DNA from: an uncultured Lacinutrix sp.
GTDB lineage: Bacteria > Bacteroidota > Bacteroidia > Flavobacteriales > Flavobacteriaceae
Direction: 5' to 3'
Length of the DNA: 5,316 nt
Assembly (NCBI GenBank): GCA_937916035.1
Contig: CALGIH010000181.1
Location: 1-5,316, forward strand
The notes under the pieces are model-generated. The model made no database searches. It was not told the origin of the DNA and saw only the letters and a program-made list of their open reading frames with translations. Below are positions 1-5,316 of the stretch, in pieces; position 1 is the stretch's first letter, and every line of letters begins with the position of its first letter. Made by a program: the position numbers and the translations under genes.

Positions 1-1
1 T

Positions 2-316
2 GCACCTTTAGCGTTTATGCGCGGACGAACATTGGATCATGCCTTTGTGATTTTAGATGAAGGACAAAACACAACACATGCACAAATGAAAATGTTTTTA
101 ACCAGAATGGGGAAAAACGCCAAGTTTTTGCTAACTGGTGATCCCGGACAAATTGATTTGCCAAGACGAACTATTTCTGGCCTTAAAGAAGCCTTACTAG
201 TCTTAAAAGATATTGAAGGCATTGGCATGATTTTCTTAGATGATAAAGATGTGATTCGTCATAGATTAGTTAAGAAAGTGATCTCAGCTTATAAAAATAT
301 TGAGAATAGAGATTAA
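2..316 (+). CDS. phoH: PhoH-family ATPase, C-terminal 104 residues (5' end outside window)
   Basis: This is the last 104 codons of a PhoH-like P-loop NTPase. The frame is open from base 2 and ends at TAA 314-316, so the ATG at 17 is internal. The upstream part, with the Walker A loop, lies outside the window. The visible part shows MRGRTL (residues 6-11 of the fragment), a Walker B segment FVILDEGQN (15-23), then LTRMG, the [12 protein letters not shown] block and the [15 protein letters not shown] tail that closes PhoH domains. The family is a cytosolic ATPase, often linked to RNA metabolism or phosphate stress, but its cellular role is poorly defined. The Walker B motif reads DEGQ rather than the commoner DEAQ; I recall DEGQ in other flavobacterial PhoH proteins and treat it as normal. 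Its position upstream of purC matches a gene order I recall from Flavobacteriia. The family assignment is secure; the function is known only broadly. Confidence 0.95.
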   Translation, partial: APLAFMRGRTLDHAFVILDEGQNTTHAQMKMFLTRMGKNAKFLLTGDPGQIDLPRRTISGLKEALLVLKDIEGIGMIFLDDKDVIRHRLVKKVISAYKNIENRD

Positions 317-319
317 TAT

Positions 320-356
320 CAGTTGGCAGTATCCAGTTGCAAAGTATTACAGTTAA
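320..356. repeat. Degenerate CAGTT heptamer repeat after phoH
   Basis: Starting three bases after the phoH stop codon, CAGTTGG (320), CAGTATC (327) and CAGTTGC (334) follow one another with an exact 7-bp period. A fourth CAGTTAA follows out of register at 350. Decayed CAGTT-type tandem filler is something I recall between genes of Flavobacteriaceae. The stretch is short and degenerate, so chance is possible. No function is suggested. Confidence 0.35.
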
Positions 357-373
357 AACGGAAACTAAATATC

Positions 374-409
374 ACACTGAGCGCGCCTGTACTGAGTTTA
401 TCAAAGTGT
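374..409. repeat. Degenerate REP-like palindromic element
   Basis: The outer ends ACACT (374-378) and AGTGT (405-409) are complementary. Nested inside is TACTGAGTTTATCAAAGTG (390-408), close to the CACTGAG-n-TCGAAGTG palindromes that I recall scattered through flavobacterial intergenic regions. The usual central CGA is CAA here, so the copy looks decayed. It lies between phoH and purC and encodes nothing credible. The assignment is by resemblance from memory; a genome-wide copy count would settle it. Confidence 0.4.
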
Positions 410-457
410 ATTAATAAAATAAAAATGTTTAGAAGCTATTTCCAGCTTTCGGCAGTC

Positions 458-497
458 GCTTTTTTGTATTGCATAAGTGCAACAACACAAAAAGAGC
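458..497. other. Two-part stem-loop in the phoH-purC gap
   Basis: GCT + TTTTTGT (458-467) pairs with ACAAAAA + AGC (487-497), with one bulged base at 494. Inside it, TTGCA (469-473) pairs with TGCAA (478-482) around a TAAG loop, giving a 40-nt hairpin with a small asymmetric internal loop. No T-run follows it on the + strand, so it is not a standard intrinsic terminator. It could stabilise or end the phoH transcript, or be part of the repeat filler around it. Bases 498-538 beyond it hold only a 7-bp direct repeat, GCTTCAA, at 496-502 and 508-514. Confidence 0.4.
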
Positions 498-538
498 TTC
501 AACAAATGCTTCAATCTGGGCTAGACATAAATGCAAAG

Positions 539-629
539 GTCATTGAGAATCACACTTTTTTGTGTGGTGTGGCAATCTCTTAAAGAGGAAAAGATTACCA
601 CGTCGCTAAAAAAAGCTCCTCGTAATGAC
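539..629. repeat. Long imperfect inverted repeat (MITE/REP-like), purC leader
   Basis: The left arm starts GTCATT (539-544) and ends TGGCAATCT (570-578). The right arm starts AGATTACCA (592-600) and ends AATGAC (624-629). Arm ends and arm centres are complementary, with one mismatch in the inner 9 bp, and the middle parts pair less well around T-rich and A-rich tracts. The right arm keeps the words CCACGTCGCT and GCTCCTCGTAATGACG. These resemble a palindromic intergenic repeat found in many bacteria, whose arm I recall as running from GATTGCCACGTCGC to CTCCTCGCAATGACG. The left arm is more diverged, which suggests an old copy. As RNA it would fold into one long hairpin just upstream of purC. 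No transposase is nearby, so any mobility would have been in trans. Confidence 0.7.
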
Positions 630-653
630 GAATAAATGAATCAACAAATAAAC

Positions 654-1604
654 ATGAGTAACAATACCATAACAGATACCAATTTCAATTTCCCAAACCA
701 AAAAAGCGTTTATAAAGGGAAGGTTAGAGAAGTTTATAATATTAATGATGACCTATTGGTTATGGTGGCTACAGACCGTTTAAGTGCATTTGATGTAGTG
801 ATGCCAAAGGGAATCCCTTACAAAGGACAAATACTAAATCAGATAGCCACTAAAATGATGAAAGCTACTGAAGACTTAGTGCCAAATTGGTTGGTTGCTA
901 CTCCAGATCCTAATGTAGCAGTTGGTCATTTATGTGAGCCTTTTAAGGTTGAGATGGTCATTAGAGGTTATATGTCTGGTCATGCAGCGCGTGAATATAA
1001 AGCTGGAAAGCGCATGCTTTGTGGTGTGTCTATGCCTGAAGGTATGAAAGAAAACGATAAGTTTCCAGAGCCAATCATCACACCAGCAACCAAAGCAGAA
1101 ATGGGAGACCATGACGAAGATATTTCTCGTTCAGCTATTATTAAAAGAGGTATTGTTAGTGAAGCAGATTATTTGGTATTGGAAGATTACACCAGAAAAT
1201 TATTTCAACGTGGTTCTGAAATTGCAGCTTCTAGAGGATTAATTCTTGTAGATACAAAGTATGAATTCGGCAAAACCAAGGAAGGTGAAATTGTTTTGAT
1301 TGACGAAATTCACACGCCAGATTCATCACGTTATTTTTATGCTGATGGTTATCAAGAACGCCAAGATAAAGGAGAAACTCAAAAACAATTATCTAAGGAG
1401 TTTGTGCGTCAATGGCTCATCGCTAACAATTTTCAAGGATTAGAATGGCAAACCGTTCCAGAAATGTCTGATGAGTATATCGAAACTGTTTCGGAACGTT
1501 ATATTGAGTTGTATGAAAACATTACTGGGGAAACTTTTGTAAAAGCTAATGTTGCTAATATTCAAGAGCGTATTGAGGCTCATGTTTTGGCATATTTAAA
1601 GTAA
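654..1604 (+). CDS. purC: Phosphoribosylaminoimidazole-succinocarboxamide synthase (SAICAR synthase)
   Basis: This cytosolic enzyme condenses CAIR with aspartate, using ATP, to form SAICAR in de novo purine synthesis. From this start the protein has 316 residues. Numbering below counts from an in-frame ATG at 636, which adds six residues. Visible are the N-terminal YKGKVREVY segment (26-34), [12 protein letters not shown] (46-57), the [14 protein letters not shown] block (108-121), [20 protein letters not shown] (142-161), the signature LVDTKYEFG (204-212) and [12 protein letters not shown] (223-234). The length fits the long bacterial type of about 300-320 residues, and the gene looks intact. 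I prefer ATG 654 because flavobacterial homologues, as I recall, begin MSNxITxTNF. ATG 636 lies only six bases after the upstream repeat arm. Neither start has a clear ribosome binding site. No purine riboswitch is visible, and the leader is made of repeat DNA. Confidence 0.97.
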   Translation: MSNNTITDTNFNFPNQKSVYKGKVREVYNINDDLLVMVATDRLSAFDVVMPKGIPYKGQILNQIATKMMKATEDLVPNWLVATPDPNVAVGHLCEPFKVEMVIRGYMSGHAAREYKAGKRMLCGVSMPEGMKENDKFPEPIITPATKAEMGDHDEDISRSAIIKRGIVSEADYLVLEDYTRKLFQRGSEIAASRGLILVDTKYEFGKTKEGEIVLIDEIHTPDSSRYFYADGYQERQDKGETQKQLSKEFVRQWLIANNFQGLEWQTVPEMSDEYIETVSERYIELYENITGETFVKANVANIQERIEAHVLAYLK

Positions 1605-1629
1605 ATCTTCCTTAATAGAATTTTAGCAT

Positions 1630-1702
1630 TTCGTTTAACTTAAATGATATGCGTCGTTTTAATGACTTATATTAGACGTTAAACGAAGTTAGTGGTTTTT
1701 TT
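1630..1702 (+). terminator. Nested inverted repeat with T-run, possible purC terminator
   Basis: TTCGTTTAAC (1630-1639) and GTTAAACGAA (1678-1687) form a perfect 10-bp inverted repeat 38 bases apart. Within the spacer, GTCGT (1653-1657) and ATGAC (1662-1666) pair with one G-U around a TTTA loop. Seven T residues (1696-1702) follow eight bases after the outer stem. The position, 25 bases after the purC stop in a convergent region, suits a terminator. The AT-rich stem, long loop and gap before the T-run make it a weak candidate. It may instead be a repeat or protein-binding palindrome. Confidence 0.4.
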
Positions 1703-1714
1703 CTTTAAAATCAA

Positions 1715-1730
1715 TACGTAGAACTACGTA
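1715..1730 (-). terminator. TACGTA hairpin downstream of the minus-strand genes
   Basis: TACGTA (1715-1720) and TACGTA (1725-1730) flank GAAC. This gives a 6-bp stem with a 4-base loop; each half is itself a palindrome. On the minus strand it lies 14 bases after the stop of the gene remnant and is followed by TTGATTTTAAAG, a weak T-rich tail. It could end transcription of the M24 peptidase gene, having originally served the lost gene. Short stem and broken T-run keep confidence low. Confidence 0.3.
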
Positions 1731-1744
1731 CATAATAATTGAAA

Positions 1745-1846
1745 CTAGCTTTTCTTTTTAGGTTTACTCGCTTTAGCTTCCGGATTAAAAGCTAAACACA
1801 ACTCTAAAGAATGCGATAAATCGTCTTCTGTATCAAACCCATCTAC
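1745..1846 (-). pseudogene. Start-less 3' gene remnant, 33 codons, unidentified
   Basis: Reading the minus strand from 1846, an open frame of 33 codons ends at TAG (1745-1747). It starts VDGFDTEDDLSHSLELCLAF and ends NPEAKASKPKKKS. The acidic amphipathic stretch followed by a Lys-rich tail, and ordinary codon use, look like the natural C-terminus of a cytosolic protein. There is no start codon, and an in-frame TAA lies directly upstream. That stop is formed by bases at the end of the peptidase gene, whose stop codon overlaps the remnant by four bases. I infer that a deletion or rearrangement fused the end of another gene to the end of the peptidase gene. I do not recognise the parent family. 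A chance open frame of this length is possible, but the composition argues against it. Confidence 0.5.
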
Positions 1847-3141
1847 TTAATCACTAATACACGAGGGTTTACGGGATACAACCATTCTATGCCTCTTTCG
1901 GTGATGACAGCATCATCCTCCAACGGGACTCTTAATTTTTTACCTCCCCATTCTGGAACTTTCGTGTAAGCGAAAAGTTCAATAGAAATAAGATTGGTTG
2001 GTTTTAATACATAGCCTAATCGTACAGGATTAAAAAATGCAATGGATGGACCTATGCCATGTCCCCAATTACCAACGGAGTGGCAACCAATAATCACATC
2101 AGTTTGTTCACTATCTGTGTTTTTATTAAAGCCTTGCATTTTATGAAAGCCAGCTTTCGTCAATGCTGCATAAACAGCATCCTCGGCCTTTTGAGCAGTA
2201 ACGCCAGGTTTTATGGTCTTTTTAATAATGTCTCTTACTTTAACGCCTTGTTCAAAAGCATTTTGTATGCCTAGAGGAACTCCAATTTCTCCTTCCTTAA
2301 GTACATAAGCAATCCGTTTCATGTCAGTATACATATTCATCAGCCCAACACCCCAATCAATCATGAGTACATCACCTCTTTGAATAATGCGATCGGAAGA
2401 CGTTGCTTCTACACCATCAGGTCCTGTTATATAAACTGAAGGCATCCCAAAAGACGACCCTAAATTATGTTTGAATTGCTGTTCTTTCATCCACCATGCC
2501 ACATCCTCAAGAGTGGTAACTCCAGGAGTAATTATTTCGTTAGAAAGCGCGCGTTCTGCTATGGTATATGACAATTCTCCTGCTTCACCATAAATAGCGA
2601 TTTCACTAGCAACACGTCTGGATCTGAAATCTGAAACCAGCTTTTCAGCTGAGACAAATCGTGCTTCATATGTCTTTCCGAGAACTCCTGCTAACTCTAA
2701 ATAAGCGGAGTGAGTTAGTCCATCTGCACCTCCCATATGTTTGGAGATGTTAAGACCAATCTTTTTTGGGTTGTGAGTGGTTACAAAATCTTTGAGTTCA
2801 TCTGCCGATCCAAAATAGTCGTAGGTGCCTCCTTCTTCTAAAAGATAGCCACTGATCCCTAAAACAGCGCGTTCAATGCGATCACCACCTTTATCAGTAA
2901 AAATATAATAGCCTGTTGAACCTACATAACCTTCGCCCATATCAGCATATAACGGATCAAAATTACCTTCACGATTCGTCACAATCCACATATCAATGTT
3001 GTTTTCTCTCATGGCTTCTGGTAAAACCAAGTCGAATTTATCGCTTCTTACCTGATTCATTTTACGCCATCTGCGCATGGATTCTTGACTGTAGGAACTT
3101 AAGCTGATTATTAGGATGAGAGAAGAAAGCAATACTTTCAT
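1843..3141 (-). CDS. Exported M24-family metallopeptidase (Xaa-Pro aminopeptidase-like)
   Basis: This 432-residue protein has a pita-bread metallopeptidase fold with an N-terminal creatinase-like domain (about 25-175) and an M24 catalytic domain (about 185-415). All five expected dinuclear metal ligands can be placed: D262 in MIDWG, D273 in YTDMKR, H361 in GHGIG, E388 in SIELF and E408 in PLEDD. H354 is a likely second active-site histidine. Residues 1-18 (MKVLLSSLILIISLSSYS) form a signal peptide, with cleavage likely before Q19, so the enzyme should act in the periplasm or envelope. No lipobox Cys is present. Family members cleave Xaa-Pro peptide bonds or related substrates; the exact substrate cannot be read from sequence. 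The gene is divergent from the AGCS symporter, which would fit peptide scavenging. It looks intact, ending at a natural-looking IEWLYPVNPRVLVIK; its stop overlaps a foreign gene remnant. Confidence 0.95.
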   Translation of the reverse strand: MKVLLSSLILIISLSSYSQESMRRWRKMNQVRSDKFDLVLPEAMRENNIDMWIVTNREGNFDPLYADMGEGYVGSTGYYIFTDKGGDRIERAVLGISGYLLEEGGTYDYFGSADELKDFVTTHNPKKIGLNISKHMGGADGLTHSAYLELAGVLGKTYEARFVSAEKLVSDFRSRRVASEIAIYGEAGELSYTIAERALSNEIITPGVTTLEDVAWWMKEQQFKHNLGSSFGMPSVYITGPDGVEATSSDRIIQRGDVLMIDWGVGLMNMYTDMKRIAYVLKEGEIGVPLGIQNAFEQGVKVRDIIKKTIKPGVTAQKAEDAVYAALTKAGFHKMQGFNKNTDSEQTDVIIGCHSVGNWGHGIGPSIAFFNPVRLGYVLKPTNLISIELFAYTKVPEWGGKKLRVPLEDDAVITERGIEWLYPVNPRVLVIK

Positions 3142-3179
3142 GTTTTTTATTATTTAGGTTCTTATGGAATGGTCTTTTT

Positions 3180-3188
3180 CAAAATATA
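3180..3188 (-). promoter_or_regulatory. Candidate -7 element for the M24 peptidase gene
   Basis: On the minus strand TATATTTTG ends 38 bases before the peptidase ATG. It resembles the Bacteroidetes -7 consensus TAnnTTTG but has one extra spacer base. No well-spaced TTG -33 element is evident; the nearest TTG is about 26 bases upstream. The leader AACCTAAATAATAAAAAAC is A-rich without a Shine-Dalgarno sequence, as is usual in this phylum. Weak candidate. Confidence 0.25.
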
Positions 3189-3260
3189 AAGTTAGGATAT
3201 AATATTGTATTAATCAATCTAATAAATCTTCAAAACATAAGAAATTATCAACATCCTACA

Positions 3261-3287
3261 TTGTTTCATTCATCTTTATTACATTTA
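3261..3287 (+). promoter_or_regulatory. Candidate promoter for the symporter cluster
   Basis: TTG (3261-3263) and TACATTTA (3280-3287) are 16 bases apart. The second matches the Bacteroidetes TAnnTTTG box except for its last base. Transcription would start near 3292, giving a leader of roughly 20 bases before ATG 3311. No Shine-Dalgarno sequence is seen. The rest of the 3142-3310 gap is AT-rich and shows no convincing operator or second gene. Confidence 0.25.
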
Positions 3288-3310
3288 TAACCTCAACTAA
3301 CTAAATAACT

Positions 3311-4690
3311 ATGGAACAACTCAACCAATTAACTGCAGCATTTTCTAGCGCAGTTTGGGGATTGCCTTTGCTAATATTGCTCATTGGAGGCGGATTATAC
3401 CTTTTAGTACTCTCGCATTTTTTACCGTTTCGTTTTATTGGTCATGCCATTCAAGTGTTGCGTGGTAAGTATGATGACCCTGACGATCCAGGTGAAATCA
3501 CTCATTTCCAAGCTTTAACTACGGCTTTATCTTCCACTATTGGGATGGGAAATATTGCAGGAGTCGCAGTAGCTATTTCTATTGGTGGTCCTGGAGCGGT
3601 CTTCTGGATGTGGGTAAGTGCTATAGTAGGTATGTCCACCAAGTTCTTTACGTGCACCTTGGCTATTATGTATAGAGGTAAAGACAGTGCAGGTGAGTTG
3701 CAAGGAGGTCCTATGTATTTTATCATGGAAGGTCTTGGTAAATCATGGAAACCTTTGGCAGTCATGTTTAGTGTCTGTGGTCTGATAGGTGCTTTGCCTG
3801 TGTTTAACGTGAATCAATTAACGCAAGCTATCAACGATATTTTATTGGCTCCAAATGGTGTTGAGGTTGGGTTTACATCCAATTTAATAGTAGGCTTGGT
3901 TTTAGTAGGAATTACTGCCATTGTAATTTTGGGTGGTTTAGGACGTATTAGTAGAACAGCATCTAAAATGGTGCCTTCTATGGTATTACTTTATTTTGTG
4001 TCTGTGGTTATCATACTCGTTGTGAATATAGATGTCGTGCCGAAGTATTTCGCCATGATCTTTACAGATGCCTTTGCGGCTGGAAATTTTAAAGGCGATG
4101 CCTTTTTTGGAGGCCTTGTTGGAGGGCTGATTTTACTCGGAATTAAACGTGGTGCCTTTTCAAACGAAGCTGGTATTGGTACAGCACCTTTAGCACATGG
4201 CGCTGCAAAAACAAATGAACCTGTTCGTGAAGGTCTAGTCGCTATGCTAGGTCCAGCCATTGATACGTTGCTTATTTGTACATTGACAGCATTGGCAATC
4301 TTAGTTACTGGTGTTTGGGAAACAACTTCTGATAATGGCGTGAGTTTAACCGCTTCAGCTTTTAGCGAAGCCATGCCTGTTTATGGTAAATATTTACTCT
4401 TAGTATGTATTGCAGTGTTTAGTATTTCTTCGCTGTTTTCATATTCTTATTATGGTAGTAAATGCATGTCGTTCTTAATTGGAGCAGATAAAAAACACTA
4501 CTACAATTACATTTATATTACTAGTATTATTTTAGGTGCTACAACCTCTTTAAGTGCGATGATTAATCTCATTGATGGAGTATTTGCTTTAATGGCAATC
4601 CCTACAATGACAGCAACCATTATATTAGCACCCAAAGTAGCAAAAGAATTTGCAGCATACAGACAACGACTTAAAGAAGGAAAAGCATGA
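3311..4690 (+). CDS. AGCS-family sodium:alanine/glycine symporter
   Basis: This inner-membrane protein of 459 residues uses the sodium gradient to import small neutral amino acids such as alanine or glycine. Family marks are SSTIGMGNIAGVAVAISIGG (74-93) with the GNIAG substrate and ion loop, GGPGAVFWMWVSA (92-104), the GGPMYF turn (132-137), and RGAFSNEAGIGTAPLAHGAA (280-299). About ten hydrophobic segments are visible, including roughly 15-35, 80-105, 192-212, 221-240, 264-279, 315-335, 360-380, 400-418 and 424-440. The length is normal for the family. ATG 3311 is the natural start, preceded by an A-rich leader without a Shine-Dalgarno sequence. The stop codon overlaps the DUF4212 start as ATGA, so the two are probably co-translated. 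Exact amino acid specificity cannot be read from the sequence. Confidence 0.96.
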   Translation: MEQLNQLTAAFSSAVWGLPLLILLIGGGLYLLVLSHFLPFRFIGHAIQVLRGKYDDPDDPGEITHFQALTTALSSTIGMGNIAGVAVAISIGGPGAVFWMWVSAIVGMSTKFFTCTLAIMYRGKDSAGELQGGPMYFIMEGLGKSWKPLAVMFSVCGLIGALPVFNVNQLTQAINDILLAPNGVEVGFTSNLIVGLVLVGITAIVILGGLGRISRTASKMVPSMVLLYFVSVVIILVVNIDVVPKYFAMIFTDAFAAGNFKGDAFFGGLVGGLILLGIKRGAFSNEAGIGTAPLAHGAAKTNEPVREGLVAMLGPAIDTLLICTLTALAILVTGVWETTSDNGVSLTASAFSEAMPVYGKYLLLVCIAVFSISSLFSYSYYGSKCMSFLIGADKKHYYNYIYITSIILGATTSLSAMINLIDGVFALMAIPTMTATIILAPKVAKEFAAYRQRLKEGKA

Positions 4691-4944
4691 CAACTGAAGA
4701 GAAAGCAAAAGCATATTGGAAAGAAAACATAAAGTACGTAATCATACTTCTATTGATTTGGTTCATAGTCTCCTATGGCGCAGGAATCATCTTTAAAGAT
4801 GCTCTAAATACCATCCGCGTTGGAGGGTTTAAATTAGGTTTTTGGTTTGCACAACAAGGATCTATTTATGTGTTTGTCATTCTCATTTTTGTTTATGTAC
4901 GCTTAATGAATAAACTGGATAAAAAATATGGCTATGATGAATAA
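4687..4944 (+). CDS. DUF4212 small subunit of a two-part sodium:solute symporter
   Basis: This 85-residue membrane protein has two hydrophobic helices (about 17-36 and 58-74). The hallmark [12 protein letters not shown] lies at 52-63, and the charged tail [14 protein letters not shown] follows at 72-85. This matches the DUF4212 / putative solute symporter small subunit family, whose genes sit just before a large SSS-family subunit of the VC_2705 type, as here. It probably assembles with that subunit in the inner membrane; the substrate is thought to be a short carboxylate such as acetate, but this is not established for this gene. Its ATG overlaps the AGCS stop by four bases (ATGA), which decides the start and implies translational coupling. 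Its 3' end overlaps the upstream candidate starts of the next gene. Confidence 0.94.
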   Translation: MTTEEKAKAYWKENIKYVIILLLIWFIVSYGAGIIFKDALNTIRVGGFKLGFWFAQQGSIYVFVILIFVYVRLMNKLDKKYGYDE

Positions 4945-5316
4945 ACTATTACTCATAGAAGCTATGAGTGTTCAAAACTGGACGTACATTTTAGTCGGAG
5001 TTACCTTCGCTATTTATATTGGTATTGCCATTTGGTCTAGAGCCAGTTCTACAAAAGAATTTTACGTTGCTGGAAGTGGAGTTTCACCTTGGGCAAACGG
5101 AATGGCAACAGCTGCCGATTGGATGAGTGCTGCATCTTTTTTAGGGATGGCAGGAATCATCTCTTTTGCAGGTTATGATGGTGCTGTTTATTTAATGGGT
5201 TGGACAGGTGGTTACGTGTTGCTTGCTTTACTCTTAGCTCCATATCTGCGGAAGTTTGGAAAGTTTACAGTACCTGATTTTATTGGTGATCGCTATTACT
5301 CAGATACAGCGAGAAT
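4934..5316 (+). CDS. SSS-family sodium:solute symporter large subunit, N-terminal part (runs off window)
   Basis: The first 127 residues of a sodium/solute symporter of the VC_2705 (acetate permease-like) subfamily are present; the 3' end is outside. Visible are a first membrane helix (17-34), the KEFYVAG segment (41-47), the [17 protein letters not shown] region (58-74) typical of the subfamily, a [18 protein letters not shown] helix (89-106) and [14 protein letters not shown] (110-123). It should form an inner-membrane transporter with the preceding DUF4212 subunit. Three in-frame starts are possible: ATG 4934 and ATG 4937, which overlap the DUF4212 gene by 11 or 8 bases, and ATG 4964, which gives MSVQNWTY, the N-terminus I recall for homologues. 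I list the outermost start. The overlap echoes the ATGA junction upstream, and a hairpin masks ATG 4964. Substrate is uncertain. Confidence 0.95.
   Translation, partial: MMNKLLLIEAMSVQNWTYILVGVTFAIYIGIAIWSRASSTKEFYVAGSGVSPWANGMATAADWMSAASFLGMAGIISFAGYDGAVYLMGWTGGYVLLALLLAPYLRKFGKFTVPDFIGDRYYSDTAR
4951..4969 (+). promoter_or_regulatory. Perfect 8-bp hairpin over an SSS gene start codon
   Basis: ACTCATAG (4951-4958) and CTATGAGT (4962-4969) are perfectly complementary around a 3-base AAG loop. The possible start ATG 4964-4966 lies inside the 3' arm. In mRNA this would tend to block initiation at 4964 unless ribosomes finishing the DUF4212 gene open it, or it lies within the coding region if translation starts at 4934 or 4937. 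It is not followed by a T-run, so it is not a terminator. The pairing is exact; the regulatory role is inference. Confidence 0.5.

Noticed and set aside
56..67. DEGQ instead of DEAQ in the PhoH Walker B motif
   Set aside because: The acidic residues are kept, and I recall DEGQNTT in other flavobacterial PhoH proteins, so this is lineage variation and not a defect.
496..514. GCTTCAA direct repeat (496-502 and 508-514)
   Set aside because: Seven bases, two copies only, within repeat-rich filler; too short to read as an attachment site or target duplication.
323..583. 86-codon + strand open frame between phoH and purC
   Set aside because: It needs a TTG start seven bases after the phoH stop, runs through several palindromic repeats, and ends inside the left arm of the long inverted repeat. 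Its residues follow the repeats rather than any protein family I know.
930..1112. Minus-strand open frame inside purC
   Set aside because: It is opposite highly conserved SAICAR synthase motifs and looks like a shadow of them.
2059..3107. Plus-strand open frames at 2059-2274 and 2916-3107 opposite the M24 gene
   Set aside because: They are mirror frames of a complete metallopeptidase with all five metal ligands; no recognisable domain or start signal.
3204..3218. ATTG-7-CAAT inverted repeat in the divergent promoter region
   Set aside because: Only four paired bases per side in very AT-rich DNA; expected by chance and not well placed against either candidate promoter.
3502..4374. Antisense open frames at 3502-3765 and 3991-4374 within the AGCS gene
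   Set aside because: Both lie opposite a well-conserved membrane protein gene and have compositions expected from its complement; no family motifs or upstream signals are seen.
1..5316. Search for a new defence, CRISPR, phage or toxin-antitoxin system
   Set aside because: All sizeable credible genes belong to known housekeeping, peptidase or transporter families, and there are no spaced direct repeats, integrase, reverse transcriptase or small gene pairs of that kind.

Overview
The window looks like chromosomal DNA from a marine-type member of the Flavobacteriaceae (Bacteroidetes). The signs are low GC, start codons without clear Shine-Dalgarno sequences but with A-rich leaders, a phoH-purC gene order that I recall as typical of Flavobacteriia, and protein sequences (PurC, PhoH, DUF4212) close to flavobacterial family members as I remember them. 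I cannot name a genus.

Layout. Bases 2-316 hold the 3' end of phoH on the + strand. Bases 317-635 contain no credible gene. They hold a chain of short repeat and hairpin elements: degenerate CAGTT heptamers, a CACTGAG...AAGTG palindrome, a 40-nt hairpin, and a long imperfect inverted repeat that ends 23 nt before the preferred purC start. purC (654-1604, +) encodes SAICAR synthase of de novo purine synthesis. Bases 1605-1744 are a convergent intergenic stretch with two hairpins. Next comes a 33-codon gene remnant on the minus strand (1745-1846). It has no start and abuts the 3' end of an exported M24 metallopeptidase gene (1843-3141, minus).

A 169-bp AT-rich divergent promoter region (3142-3310) separates the peptidase from a + strand transporter cluster. 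The cluster consists of an AGCS-family sodium:amino acid symporter (3311-4690), a DUF4212 small symporter subunit (4687-4944) and the start of its large SSS-family partner (4934 to beyond the window end). The first junction is an ATGA overlap. At the second junction the best upstream starts also overlap, and a perfect 8-bp hairpin covers an alternative downstream start.

How the genes fit together. phoH and purC are housekeeping genes. The peptidase and transporters suggest nutrient scavenging: a periplasmic or envelope Xaa-Pro-type peptidase could release amino acids or short peptides, and the divergent sodium-coupled symporters import amino acids and a small carboxylate-type solute. That link is inference from position only. 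I see no CRISPR, tRNA, rRNA, insertion sequence or clearly new multi-gene system. The unusual material is the gene remnant, the repeat-built purC leader and the start-site hairpin.
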